NCBI GenBank assembly: GCA_947307415.1
Contig: CAMZJA010000004.1
Span: forward strand, 1 to 64,000
DNA length: 64,000 nt
From: an uncultured Bacteroidales bacterium
GTDB taxonomy: Bacteria; Bacteroidota; Bacteroidia; Bacteroidales; F082
Direction of reading: 5' to 3'
Both the position numbers and the translations under genes were made by a program. Shown here piece after piece: positions 35,746-43,630 of this stretch. Every line of letters starts with the position of its first letter. Within the stretch, counting starts at the first letter, position 1. Under the pieces are notes generated by a model, which saw nothing but the letters and a program-made list of their open reading frames with translations, had not been told where the DNA came from and made no database searches.

Positions 35746-36639
35746 ATGCCAAGTTGGAGTGAAATCTTTAATAATTTTAACAAAAGACAAGGAAACGAAA
35801 GAATCTCTTACCTAGTTAAAGAAAAAAAGCAATATCTTGATGAAATATCAAGATGCACAGGTCGTAATGTTATCACCTACTATTCCGGTTGGATGCAGAA
35901 ACCGACAGCTGCCGATGTGTCTATCAACGACAAGGACATTAATGCTTTCATGGAAGCTGTGTATAAACTCGACAAATCAAAAGGTGTTGATTTAATACTT
36001 CATACACCTGGTGGTGATATCGCAGCGACGGAAAAAATCATCGACTATCTACACTCTATTTTTAAAGGTGACATCCGAGCCATCGTTCCACAAATGGCAA
36101 TGTCCGCTGGTTCAATGATAGCGGTCTCTTGCAAAGAAATAATGATGGGCAAGCAGTCATGTTTGGGGCCATTCGACCCCCAGATTGGTGGTGTAGCTTG
36201 TCAATCAGTATTGAAAGAGTTTGAACAAGCAAAGGAAGATATTAAACAAAACCCACATGCTCTCGGTTTATGGCAAGTTATGTTTGCAAAATACAATCCT
36301 ACATTTTTGGTAACATGTGAGCAAGCAATTGAACTTTCGGATGATTTAGCAGATGAAATCCTTTCTAAAACATTTTCTGACAAAACCAAAAGGAAAGAGA
36401 TTTTAAAAGCATTTAATAATAACACCACAACAAAAGTCCACAGCAGACATATCTCAAAAGAAAAATGCAAATCGGTCGGTCTGAACATTATTGACATGGA
36501 AGACGACCAGCATTTGCAAGATATGATTTTAAGCCTGCATCATTGTTACATGATATATCTTGAGCAAACTATTGTCACAAAAATTGTGGAAAACAACATT
36601 GGTGGCTGCACAATGAGATTATTAAATGTGAAGCATTAA
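35746..36639 (+). CDS. SDH-family Clp-fold serine protease (SppA-like)
   Basis: A 297-residue protein of the serine-dehydrogenase-proteinase (PF01972) group, related to SppA and ClpP. LILHTPGGDIAATEKIIDYL (about residues 83-102) is the oxyanion strand region. QMAMSAGSMIAVSC holds the likely nucleophile Ser120. The GKQSCLGPFDPQIGG segment (about 135-149) contains the conserved GPxDPQ element and a candidate Lys136 partner. There is no signal peptide or membrane helix, so the protein acts in the cytoplasm. The start is placed at MPSWSEIF (35746), 13 bases after the small gene. Family members are often found in variable genome regions; the substrate is unknown. Composition is AT-rich like its neighbours. 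Confidence 0.8.
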   Translation: MPSWSEIFNNFNKRQGNERISYLVKEKKQYLDEISRCTGRNVITYYSGWMQKPTAADVSINDKDINAFMEAVYKLDKSKGVDLILHTPGGDIAATEKIIDYLHSIFKGDIRAIVPQMAMSAGSMIAVSCKEIMMGKQSCLGPFDPQIGGVACQSVLKEFEQAKEDIKQNPHALGLWQVMFAKYNPTFLVTCEQAIELSDDLADEILSKTFSDKTKRKEILKAFNNNTTTKVHSRHISKEKCKSVGLNIIDMEDDQHLQDMILSLHHCYMIYLEQTIVTKIVENNIGGCTMRLLNVKH

Positions 36640-36666
36640 GATAGTAAAACCATGCAGCAAAATCCC

Positions 36667-36674
36667 TATCTTTG
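36667..36674 (+). promoter_or_regulatory. -7 box of the gene at 36705
   Basis: TATCTTTG followed by CG, 30 bases before the ATG. Confidence 0.68.
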
Positions 36675-36704
36675 CGTTCTCAAATAAACTAACTTTTCTT
36701 AACC

Positions 36705-37622
36705 ATGAAACAAACTTACTCCGTTATCAGAAACATCCTCGCCATTATTGGCGGAATCACCATTATTGCTGCAATTATCGTTTGGATAATCTCTCCAAAT
36801 TATGATTACTATATCGAGAAAAACAATGTCGGATTGTATGACGAACATGTCGAATTGCTGCGCACCTCAGGCGAATATGCAGCCGATACCAATGTTTTTG
36901 AGATGAAAATCGTTCAAAACGAAGCAAGAGCGCAAGAGATTCGCGATTATTTCCAACTTGACACTCTTTATCCTGAAAACGCCACCACTTGGGAAAAAGC
37001 AGTCGCCATCGGGAAATTTGTGTCATCAAACATCCCTCACGCCAACCAGAAGAAATGGCCTAAAAACGTGAACGCCATCGGATTATGGGAATATATCAAG
37101 GAGGTCGAACCGGCCTTTAACTGCCGACTGCACAGTATTTTTGCTTTTGAATTATTCCTTTCGGCAGATATCCAAGCAAGATATATCACCTGCCTGCCGC
37201 AAGACAAAGACGACCCGGATTGCCATGTCGTCAACGAGGTTTGGCTGCCTGAACTCAACAAATGGGCTATGGTCGATACCGACATGGGCGGGCATTATGT
37301 CACGGATAAAAACGGCACTCCCCTATCACTCAAAGAGATGCGCGAGAATTACATTTCTGGCGAGAAAATGCTGATGCATCCTGCATTCGGCAAGGCTCAA
37401 AGAGACAACGATTATTACTCCTACATGGCGAAAAACACCTATTGGTTCGCCTGCTGGGGAACACTGTCGTATTACCAGGAAGATTATAAAGTGGAAGGTG
37501 TCGACCGCAACAGCTACGTCAACTTGATTCCATCAGGATTTGAGCCATTCTACTACGAAGAGGGCTATATCGTCACCACAAATGATAAACTTTTTTGGGA
37601 AGCTGATATGATGGTTAAATAA
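36705..37622 (+). CDS. Membrane-anchored transglutaminase-like protein
   Basis: A 305-residue protein with one N-terminal membrane helix (about residues 9-30, RNILAIIGGITIIAAIIVWI) and an extracytoplasmic domain. It carries a transglutaminase-type triad: Cys140 in AFNCRLHSIFAFEL, His174 in DPDCHVVNEVWLP and Asp191 in KWAMVDTDMG. It is a second, unrelated-looking member of this fold in the window (the other is at 27540). The likely role is a peptidase or other thiol acyl-transfer enzyme at the envelope. Codon use is nearer to the host core genes than the AT-rich islet upstream, so it probably marks the islet's downstream border. Confidence 0.7.
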   Translation: MKQTYSVIRNILAIIGGITIIAAIIVWIISPNYDYYIEKNNVGLYDEHVELLRTSGEYAADTNVFEMKIVQNEARAQEIRDYFQLDTLYPENATTWEKAVAIGKFVSSNIPHANQKKWPKNVNAIGLWEYIKEVEPAFNCRLHSIFAFELFLSADIQARYITCLPQDKDDPDCHVVNEVWLPELNKWAMVDTDMGGHYVTDKNGTPLSLKEMRENYISGEKMLMHPAFGKAQRDNDYYSYMAKNTYWFACWGTLSYYQEDYKVEGVDRNSYVNLIPSGFEPFYYEEGYIVTTNDKLFWEADMMVK

Positions 37623-37629
37623 AATTTAT

Positions 37630-37637
37630 TATTTTTG
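37630..37637 (+). promoter_or_regulatory. -7 box of pyrG
   Basis: TATTTTTG followed by CAG, 24 bases before the pyrG ATG at 37662. A longer frame starting at 37635 falls within the box. Confidence 0.72.
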
Positions 37638-37661
37638 CAGTCCATAAAGCACATTAGTTTT

Positions 37662-39260
37662 ATGGAAACAAAATATATCTTCATCACTGGTGGCGTTGCC
37701 TCATCGCTAGGCAAAGGCATCATCTCCGCCTCATTAGGAAAGCTTTTACAGGCAAGAGGTTACAAAATCACAATCCAGAAATTTGACCCATATATCAATA
37801 TAGACCCGGGCACACTCAACCCATACGAACACGGCGAATGCTATGTCACCGCCGACGGAATGGAGACCGACCTCGACCTGGGACACTACGAACGTTTTAC
37901 AGGCATTGAGACCACACGCGACAACAGCGTCACGACAGGCCGCATCTACCTCAGCGTCATCGAACGCGAACGCCGTGGCGACTACCTCGGCAAGACTATT
38001 CAGGTGGTGCCGCATATCACCGACGAAATTAAACGCCGCATACTGCTCAACGCCACAAAACAGCATTTCGACTTCGTCATCACCGAGATCGGTGGCACCA
38101 TAGGCGACATCGAGGGACAGCCTTTCCTCGAAGCCATACGTCAGCTGCGCTGGGAACTTGGCTCACAACGCGCTCTTAACGTGCATCTAACCTACGTCCC
38201 CTACCTGGCAGCCGCCGGCGAACTGAAGACAAAACCAACCCAAACCAGCGTGAAACAGCTGCAGGGACTGGGAATTCAGCCGGAGGTTCTTGTCTTAAGA
38301 ACAGAACACGACCTTAGCGACGACATCCGCGCAAAGGTAGCTCACTTCTGCAACGTCGACGTGCAGGCTGTGATTCAAAGTCAGGATCTGCCAAGCATCT
38401 ACGAGGTGCCTGTCAATATGCAGCGTCAGGGCCTCGACGCCATTATCCTGAAAAAAATGGGTATCGAGCCCGGCGAGGCACCGGAACTAGGTGCTTGGCG
38501 CAACTTCCTGGAGCTCAGGAAGAAAGCCACCGAAGAGATACATGTCGGTCTCGTCGGCAAATACGACCTGCAGGATGCTTACAAGAGCATACTCGAGAGC
38601 CTCGCCCACGCCGGCACCTATAACAACAGAAAGGTGAAGACTCATTTCATCAACAGCGAGCACATCACCAGCGAGAACGTAGGCGAACAACTAAAAGGCA
38701 TGCAAGGTATAGTCATATGCCCCGGCTTCGGCACACGCGGCATCGAAGGGAAAATCATAGCCGCCGAATACACCCGCACCCACGACATCCCTACCTTCGG
38801 CATCTGTCTTGGCATGCAGATGATGGTCATCGAGTTTGCCCGTAACGTGCTGGGATACAAAGATGCCAACAGCCGTGAGATGGATCCCGAGACGCCTCAC
38901 AACGTGATCGATATCATGGAAGAACAGAAAAGTATCACGCAGATGGGCGGCACCATGCGACTCGGCGCCTACGACTGCGAGATACGAAAGGGCAGCCGCA
39001 CATGGGAAGCCTACGGCGAACAGACACTCATCAAAGAGCGACACCGTCACCGCTATGAGTTCAACAACAAATATCTTGATGAATACGAGAAAAACGGCAT
39101 GCAATGCGTGGGCGTAAACCCGGCCGCCAATCTTGTGGAGATAGTCGAAATCCCTAGCAAACGCTGGTACATCGGCACGCAGTTCCACCCTGAGTATTCC
39201 TCAACAGTGCTGCATCCGCACCCGCTGTTTATGAACTTTATTAAAGTCCTGGCAAACTAA
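37662..39260 (+). CDS. pyrG: CTP synthase
   Basis: A 532-residue enzyme (E. coli 545) that aminates UTP to CTP with glutamine and ATP. The N-terminal synthase domain opens with FITGGVASSLGKGI and holds the FDPYINIDPGTLNPYEHGE motif. The C-terminal class I glutamine amidotransferase has the catalytic Cys in FGICLGMQMM and the His/Glu pair in TQFHPEYSS. The start METKYIFITGG is fixed by the promoter. Its stop overlaps by 4 bases with the stop of the convergent minus-strand gene. Confidence 0.97.
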   Translation: METKYIFITGGVASSLGKGIISASLGKLLQARGYKITIQKFDPYINIDPGTLNPYEHGECYVTADGMETDLDLGHYERFTGIETTRDNSVTTGRIYLSVIERERRGDYLGKTIQVVPHITDEIKRRILLNATKQHFDFVITEIGGTIGDIEGQPFLEAIRQLRWELGSQRALNVHLTYVPYLAAAGELKTKPTQTSVKQLQGLGIQPEVLVLRTEHDLSDDIRAKVAHFCNVDVQAVIQSQDLPSIYEVPVNMQRQGLDAIILKKMGIEPGEAPELGAWRNFLELRKKATEEIHVGLVGKYDLQDAYKSILESLAHAGTYNNRKVKTHFINSEHITSENVGEQLKGMQGIVICPGFGTRGIEGKIIAAEYTRTHDIPTFGICLGMQMMVIEFARNVLGYKDANSREMDPETPHNVIDIMEEQKSITQMGGTMRLGAYDCEIRKGSRTWEAYGEQTLIKERHRHRYEFNNKYLDEYEKNGMQCVGVNPAANLVEIVEIPSKRWYIGTQFHPEYSSTVLHPHPLFMNFIKVLAN

Positions 39261-39640
39261 TTGAATTTTTCTTTTAGTTCCTCTGCTTTCTCGCTGATTT
39301 CCTTTATCTCGTCGATGTAATCCGTCGTCACGAAGACGTGGTTGAACATTCCGAGGGTAATCATTATCTGTGTGCCGTCATATTCGAGATATCCGGCATT
39401 GCAGACGAAATAATCCTTCATTTCAAGACCTTTCAGCATGAATTCAGCATACATGCTCTCTTGCATCCTGTCGCCTTCAACCATCTCAACCACACCCTTC
39501 CAAGTGGAAAGCTTATCCTTGATAAGCGCGGTGAGTTTCTCTTTTGCCACCTCACGATGCTTCTCCGGCGAAGGCACCGTAACTTTCATGAACAAAGCCA
39601 AAATGGCAAGCAAAATAACGAAAATCAATAACTTTTTCAT
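39257..39640 (-). CDS. Small membrane-anchored protein of unknown function
   Basis: A 127-residue protein with an N-terminal hydrophobic segment (KLLIFVILLAILALFMKV), either an anchor or an uncleaved signal, and an exported, charged domain with repeated EK and KEK patches. The middle strands (YFVCNAGYLEYDGTQIMITLGMF) suggest a small alpha/beta fold. No family was recognised. The start is MKKLLIF at 39640: a frame extended to 39658 would enter the -7 box at 39656-39663. It shares a 4-base stop overlap with pyrG. Confidence 0.6.
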   Translation of the reverse strand: MKKLLIFVILLAILALFMKVTVPSPEKHREVAKEKLTALIKDKLSTWKGVVEMVEGDRMQESMYAEFMLKGLEMKDYFVCNAGYLEYDGTQIMITLGMFNHVFVTTDYIDEIKEISEKAEELKEKFN

Positions 39641-39655
39641 AGCATTTCTTTTTTG

Positions 39656-39663
39656 CAAAGATA
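39656..39663 (-). promoter_or_regulatory. -7 box of the minus-strand gene ending at 39257
   Basis: TATCTTTG on the minus strand, 15 bases before the ATG at 39640. It lies just beside the plus-strand box at 39677. Confidence 0.65.
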
Positions 39664-39676
39664 ATAAAATATTTTG

Positions 39677-39684
39677 TAAATTTG
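39677..39684 (+). promoter_or_regulatory. -7 box of the small membrane protein/MTHFS pair
   Basis: TAAATTTG followed by CAAA, 15 bases before the ATG at 39700. Confidence 0.65.
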
Positions 39685-39699
39685 CAAAAATTTAAAATT

Positions 39700-39888
39700 A
39701 TGGCATTCAGAATTCTTTATATAGTCGGCGTCATTCTTGGCGTTTTAGCGGTTTTGGAAATTCTCAACCAACCGATAAGCCTGTTCAACAGAATTCTCAT
39801 AATCGCATTCGTCCTCATCACCAGCTGGGTCGGAATCGCGATTTATTATCTTATTTTGAGAGGAAACCTCACAAGATGGTTTAATTAA
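39700..39888 (+). CDS. Small two-helix membrane protein
   Basis: A 62-residue protein with two hydrophobic segments (about residues 4-22, ILYIVGVILGVLAVLEIL, and 30-52, RILIIAFVLITSWVGIAIYYL) and a short basic tail (RGNLTRWFN). It starts at the ATG at 39700, below its promoter, and ends 2 bases before the MTHFS start, so the two are co-transcribed. Function is unknown. Confidence 0.6.
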   Translation: MAFRILYIVGVILGVLAVLEILNQPISLFNRILIIAFVLITSWVGIAIYYLILRGNLTRWFN

Positions 39889-39890
39889 TT

Positions 39891-40415
39891 ATGGATAAAA
39901 AAGAACTGCGCTCGGCCATCAAAACTCTCAAGAAACAGCACACTAAAGAGCAACTTCTTGAGCAGTCGGAGATTATTTTATCCAAGCTTGAGCAGCATCC
40001 TGATTTCCAGAAAGCGCATATTGTGATGATTTACAGCGCTTTACCTGATGAAGTGCAAACTCAAGCTTTTCTCGAGAAATGGCGTCATAAAAAGAAAATC
40101 ATCCTTCCAACAGTTGTCGGCGATGATATTATCCCCGTGGAACTTGCCGAAAACACTGGCTTTGCCGTTGGCGATTTTAACATCCTTGAGCCTCAAAACG
40201 AGCCTTACACCGGCGACTACGACCTCATCGTTGTCCCAGGTGTCGCCTTCGACCGCAACGGCAACCGCATCGGCCGCGGCAGAGGCTATTACGACAGATT
40301 TCTCTGCAAACACCTGAATGTCAAGCGCATCGGCATCTGCTTCGACTTCCAACTCGTCGATAAGGTCCCAACAGAGCCGAATGATATAAAAATGGATGAG
40401 GTGATTTCGTTGTAA
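39891..40415 (+). CDS. 5-formyltetrahydrofolate cyclo-ligase
   Basis: A 174-residue enzyme of the MTHFS (YgfA) family that returns 5-formyl-THF to 5,10-methenyl-THF using ATP. The N-terminal basic helix region (ELRSAIKTLKKQHT), the VMIYSALPDEVQT segment and the family signature GNRIGRGRGYYDRFL (about residues 121-136) are present, and the size is typical. It faces glyA, another folate one-carbon gene, on the opposite strand; whether this neighbourhood is functional is uncertain. Confidence 0.9.
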   Translation: MDKKELRSAIKTLKKQHTKEQLLEQSEIILSKLEQHPDFQKAHIVMIYSALPDEVQTQAFLEKWRHKKKIILPTVVGDDIIPVELAENTGFAVGDFNILEPQNEPYTGDYDLIVVPGVAFDRNGNRIGRGRGYYDRFLCKHLNVKRIGICFDFQLVDKVPTEPNDIKMDEVISL

Positions 40416-40527
40416 GACCTTAGACTTTAGACATTAGACATTAGCAATGTTACAATAAAAAGAGCTGCGAGATCGCAGCTCTTGTGGTTGTCTAGACTAA
40501 AGTCTAAGGTCTAAAGTCTAAGGTCTG
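40415..40527. repeat. Nested inverted repeat with AGACTTTAGAC arms
   Basis: AGACCTTAGACTTTAGAC (40415-40432) and its reverse complement (40510-40527) form outer arms, and extra copies of the TTAGAC unit lie inside both arms. The arms enclose the glyA terminator stem at 40461-40482, giving a cruciform-capable region between two convergent folate-related genes. Confidence 0.82.
40461..40482 (-). terminator. glyA terminator stem-loop
   Basis: AGAGCTGCGA and TCGCAGCTCT form a perfect stem with a two-base loop; on the minus strand a T-run follows. It lies 47 bases past the glyA stop. Confidence 0.8.
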
Positions 40528-40528
40528 A

Positions 40529-41809
40529 TTACCAAGCAAACAATGGATATTCTGCCATCATTGCATTAACCTTTTCTTTCACTGCCTCGAGCTTCTTGGT
40601 GTCGTCGATGTGGCTGATGACGTCGTCAATCATGTCAACGATTGGCTCCATCATGTCTTCCTTCAAACCACGTGTTGTGATAGCTGGAGTACCGACGCGC
40701 AGACCTGAGGTCTGGAATGGTGAACGGCTGTCGAACGGCACCATGTTCTTGTTGACTGTGATGTCAGCCTGAACGAGGGTGTTCTCAACCATCTTACCAG
40801 TGATCTCCGGGAACTTAGAACGGAGGTCGATGAGCATCAAGTGGTTGTCTGTGCCACCGCTGATGATGTTGTAACCTCTGTCGGTGAATGCCTTTGCCAT
40901 TGCTGCTGCATTCTTCTTCACCTGGAGGATGTACTCGAAGTATTCATCTGACAAAGCCTCGCCGAATGCGACTGCCTTTGATGCGATGACGTGCTCGAGT
41001 GGTCCGCCCTGGACGCCTGGGAACACTGCGCTGTTGAGCAATGCCGACATCATCTTAATCTCGCCCTTAGGTGTTGTCAAACCCCATGGGTTCGGGAAGT
41101 CTTCACGCATCATGATCATACCGCCACGTGGTCCACGGAGGGTCTTGTGTGTGGTTGTTGTCACGATATGGCAGTACTCCAACGGGTCGTTGAGGATGCC
41201 GCGAGCGATCAAACCTGCCGGGTGTGAAATATCAGCCATCAAGATAGCGCCGACCGAGTCAGCAGCCTTACGCATACGTGCATAGTCCCAGTCACGTGAA
41301 TATGCTGAAGCACCGGCAATGATGAGTTTCGGCTTGTACTGTGCGACTTTCTTCTCCATGTCGTCATAGTCCACTCTACCAGTCTCTCTGTTCACTTCGT
41401 ATGCGACTGGTTTGTAGAGGATACCTGATGAGTTAACCGGTGAACCGTGTGAAAGGTGTCCGCCGTGTGAAAGGTCGAGACCCATGAATGTGTCACCTGG
41501 CTGTAAGCAAGCCATCAACACTGCCATGTTAGCCTGTGCGCCTGAGTGTGGCTGCACGTTCACGAATTTTGCCTGGAAGAGTTCACCAGCGCGGTCGATA
41601 GCGATCTGCTCGGTCTGGTCAACAATCTGGCAACCGCCGTAGTAACGTTTGCCCGGGTAACCCTCAGCGTATTTGTTTGTCATCACCGAGCCCATGGCTT
41701 TCAACACCTGGTCGCTGACGAAGTTTTCTGAAGCGATAAGCTCGATTCCGCCCATCTGGCGCTGTTTTTCCTTACGGATAAGGTTAAAAACCTTTGTGTC
41801 TTTTTTCAT
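40529..41809 (-). CDS. glyA: Serine hydroxymethyltransferase
   Basis: A 426-residue PLP enzyme that interconverts serine and glycine and supplies 5,10-methylene-THF. The N-terminus has [13 protein letters not shown] and [13 protein letters not shown]. The PLP lysine sits in [15 protein letters not shown], and the C-terminal half has [14 protein letters not shown]. Codon use is of the highly expressed type (ACA, TCA, GCA). A stem-loop terminator inside a larger inverted repeat follows. It is divergent from the polyprenyl synthase gene. Confidence 0.97.
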   Translation of the reverse strand: MKKDTKVFNLIRKEKQRQMGGIELIASENFVSDQVLKAMGSVMTNKYAEGYPGKRYYGGCQIVDQTEQIAIDRAGELFQAKFVNVQPHSGAQANMAVLMACLQPGDTFMGLDLSHGGHLSHGSPVNSSGILYKPVAYEVNRETGRVDYDDMEKKVAQYKPKLIIAGASAYSRDWDYARMRKAADSVGAILMADISHPAGLIARGILNDPLEYCHIVTTTTHKTLRGPRGGMIMMREDFPNPWGLTTPKGEIKMMSALLNSAVFPGVQGGPLEHVIASKAVAFGEALSDEYFEYILQVKKNAAAMAKAFTDRGYNIISGGTDNHLMLIDLRSKFPEITGKMVENTLVQADITVNKNMVPFDSRSPFQTSGLRVGTPAITTRGLKEDMMEPIVDMIDDVISHIDDTKKLEAVKEKVNAMMAEYPLFAW

Positions 41810-41873
41810 GTTAAAAACTTATTTAGTTGATATTCAATTACTTAAAAATTTCTAATGATTTTATTTCAAACTT

Positions 41874-41881
41874 CAAAATTA
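41874..41881 (-). promoter_or_regulatory. -7 box of glyA
   Basis: TAATTTTG on the minus strand, about 65 bases before the glyA ATG. Confidence 0.55.
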
Positions 41882-41913
41882 CAAATTTTTATTCAAACAA
41901 CAAATTTTTTAAT

Positions 41914-41921
41914 TAATTTTG
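41914..41921 (+). promoter_or_regulatory. -7 box of the polyprenyl synthase gene
   Basis: TAATTTTG followed by CG, 15 bases before the ATG at 41937. Confidence 0.62.
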
Positions 41922-41936
41922 CGTTTTATTTCAGAA

Positions 41937-42911
41937 ATGATGACTCTCGACGACATAAAATCAGCGGTTTCCGACGAGCTTAAGCAGTTTGAGGATTTTT
42001 ACAAAGACGCGCTCCATTCCGACAACTTCCTGTTGGACAGAATTGGTCGTTATACCTTGAAACACAAGGGAAAACAGCTGCGTCCGCTCTTCGTTTTCCT
42101 CTCTGCGAAATGCTTTGGCGAAGTCAACGAGAGCACCTTCCGAGCAGCCACTTTCATCGAACTTTTGCATTCTGCGACTTTGATTCACGACGATGTGGTC
42201 GACGATGCAGCCGAACGCCGCGGCTTCGCATCCATCAACGCGATGTATAAAAACAAAATCGCAGTCCTCGCAGGCGACTATCTCCTCTCTAAAGGCATGA
42301 TGATAGCCCTCGAAAACCGTGATTATCAGATGCTTGACATGATTTCGGAAACGGTGAAAAATATGAGCGAAGGCGAGATTTTCCAACTTGAGAAAGCAAA
42401 GAAATTCGATATCTCGGAAGACGATTATTACCAAATCATCGAGAAAAAAACCGCCGCGCTTATCGCTTCTTGCTGCGCCATCGGCGCCGTTTCAGCAGGC
42501 GCCACTCCCGAACAGGTGGAAATGATGCGCCAATTCGGCATCAACGCCGGCAAAGCATTCCAAATTCGCGACGATATCTTTGATTATCAACCTGATAACA
42601 AATCAGGCAAAGGCTACGGCAATGATATCCGTGAGCATAAAATGACTCTGCCGCTCATACATCTGCTGAAAAACAGCTCAGTAATCGAAAGAACACTGAT
42701 AATCAACAAGATACGTCTCAGCGGGAAACGCAATAAAACCATCAACGAAATCATCGGAAAAGCAAACGAAAAAAACAGCCTCCAGTATTGCGAAGAGAAA
42801 ATGAATTTCTTTATACAACAGGCTGAAAACCAATTGGTTAATATAAAAGATTGCAAAGCGAAAGAAACATTAAAAGCATTGATGTATTACTGTGTAAAAC
42901 GCAACCATTGA
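41937..42911 (+). CDS. Trans-polyprenyl diphosphate synthase
   Basis: A 324-residue prenyl-chain elongating enzyme. The first aspartate-rich motif lies in LIHDDVVDDAAERRG (about residues 80-94) and the second in FQIRDDIFDYQPD (about 206-218). KGKQLRPLFVFLSAK binds the isoprenyl substrate. It condenses isopentenyl diphosphate into the long side chain of menaquinone or a similar lipid; chain length cannot be read directly. The ATG at 41937 is chosen because the longer frame begins at 41919 inside the -7 box. A palindromic repeat pair follows. Confidence 0.92.
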   Translation: MMTLDDIKSAVSDELKQFEDFYKDALHSDNFLLDRIGRYTLKHKGKQLRPLFVFLSAKCFGEVNESTFRAATFIELLHSATLIHDDVVDDAAERRGFASINAMYKNKIAVLAGDYLLSKGMMIALENRDYQMLDMISETVKNMSEGEIFQLEKAKKFDISEDDYYQIIEKKTAALIASCCAIGAVSAGATPEQVEMMRQFGINAGKAFQIRDDIFDYQPDNKSGKGYGNDIREHKMTLPLIHLLKNSSVIERTLIINKIRLSGKRNKTINEIIGKANEKNSLQYCEEKMNFFIQQAENQLVNIKDCKAKETLKALMYYCVKRNH

Positions 42912-42936
42912 TGAAAATGAAATCGTATAATAAAAC

Positions 42937-43018
42937 GAGATTCCTCACTTCGTTCGGAATGACAACAGGTACATCAACAGCACCGTTGTCATTCCGAGCA
43001 CGTAGTGCGAGGAATCTC
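42937..43018. repeat. Paired TCATTCCGA repeat (second repeat family)
   Basis: GAGATTCCTC...CGGAATGACAA (42937-42965) and TTGTCATTCCG...GAGGAATCTC (42986-43018) are inverted copies. The unit resembles, but differs from, the TCATTTCGA family. It lies directly before the start of the outer-membrane protein gene. Confidence 0.85.
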
Positions 43019-43024
43019 ATTATA

Positions 43025-43630
43025 ATGTTACTGTTCCTCACAATAGGATTGGCAGCCCACTCCCAATCTTTCTTCGGCGGCATCGCCCTCGGCGGCACTA
43101 CTTCTCAGATTGACGGCGACAACAACAACGGCTTCCACAAATTAGGTTTCACCGGCGGTTTTTTCGTCGGACTGGAGCTATCCGATATCTTAGAAACTCA
43201 ATTTGAAATCAAATATATCGAAAAAGGTGCTAAATCAAGCGTCGAAGACATCGATCAATTCAGGATTCACCTTGAATACGTGGAACTTCCGCTCGTAGCA
43301 TCAGCCAACCTCGGCTTTGTCAACGTCAATGGCCGCAAGCTCGACTGGCTCGCACTTGAAGCTGGTGCCAGCGTCGATATTCTTATTCATTCCAGCCAGA
43401 GAACCCTCGGCGGAAACGAGCCGTCAAGTCGATGGAAAGGATTGTGTGTCAATGGAATACTTGGCGTTAAAATAAATCTCGACAAGAAAAAACTACAATT
43501 AGGAACCCGCGTAATAACCTCGATAGACTCAGCTTACGCGGGTAACTTCAGCAATTACGGCACACACCGTTTCGGATTTTTTGGAGCGTTCAACGACGTG
43601 GTCGAACTCGTGCTCTACTACCGATTCTGA
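43025..43630 (+). CDS. Outer-membrane beta-barrel protein (PorT-like fold)
   Basis: A 201-residue exported protein beginning MLLFLTIGLAAHSQS, a short signal peptide, then eight or so barrel strands (SFFGGIALGGTTSQIDGDN, ETQFEIKYIEKG, ending VVELVLYYRF). This matches the small outer-membrane barrel group common in Bacteroidota. The start at 43025 is chosen over a longer frame from 42851, because that frame would run through the repeat pair at 42937-43018 and the end of the prenyl synthase gene. The stop abuts the stop of the convergent subtilase gene. Confidence 0.7.
   Translation: MLLFLTIGLAAHSQSFFGGIALGGTTSQIDGDNNNGFHKLGFTGGFFVGLELSDILETQFEIKYIEKGAKSSVEDIDQFRIHLEYVELPLVASANLGFVNVNGRKLDWLALEAGASVDILIHSSQRTLGGNEPSSRWKGLCVNGILGVKINLDKKKLQLGTRVITSIDSAYAGNFSNYGTHRFGFFGAFNDVVELVLYYRF

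Noticed and set aside
42851..43024. Extended N-terminus of the outer-membrane protein ending at 43630
   Set aside because: It runs through a palindromic repeat pair and the end of the prenyl synthase gene; the signal peptide begins at 43025.
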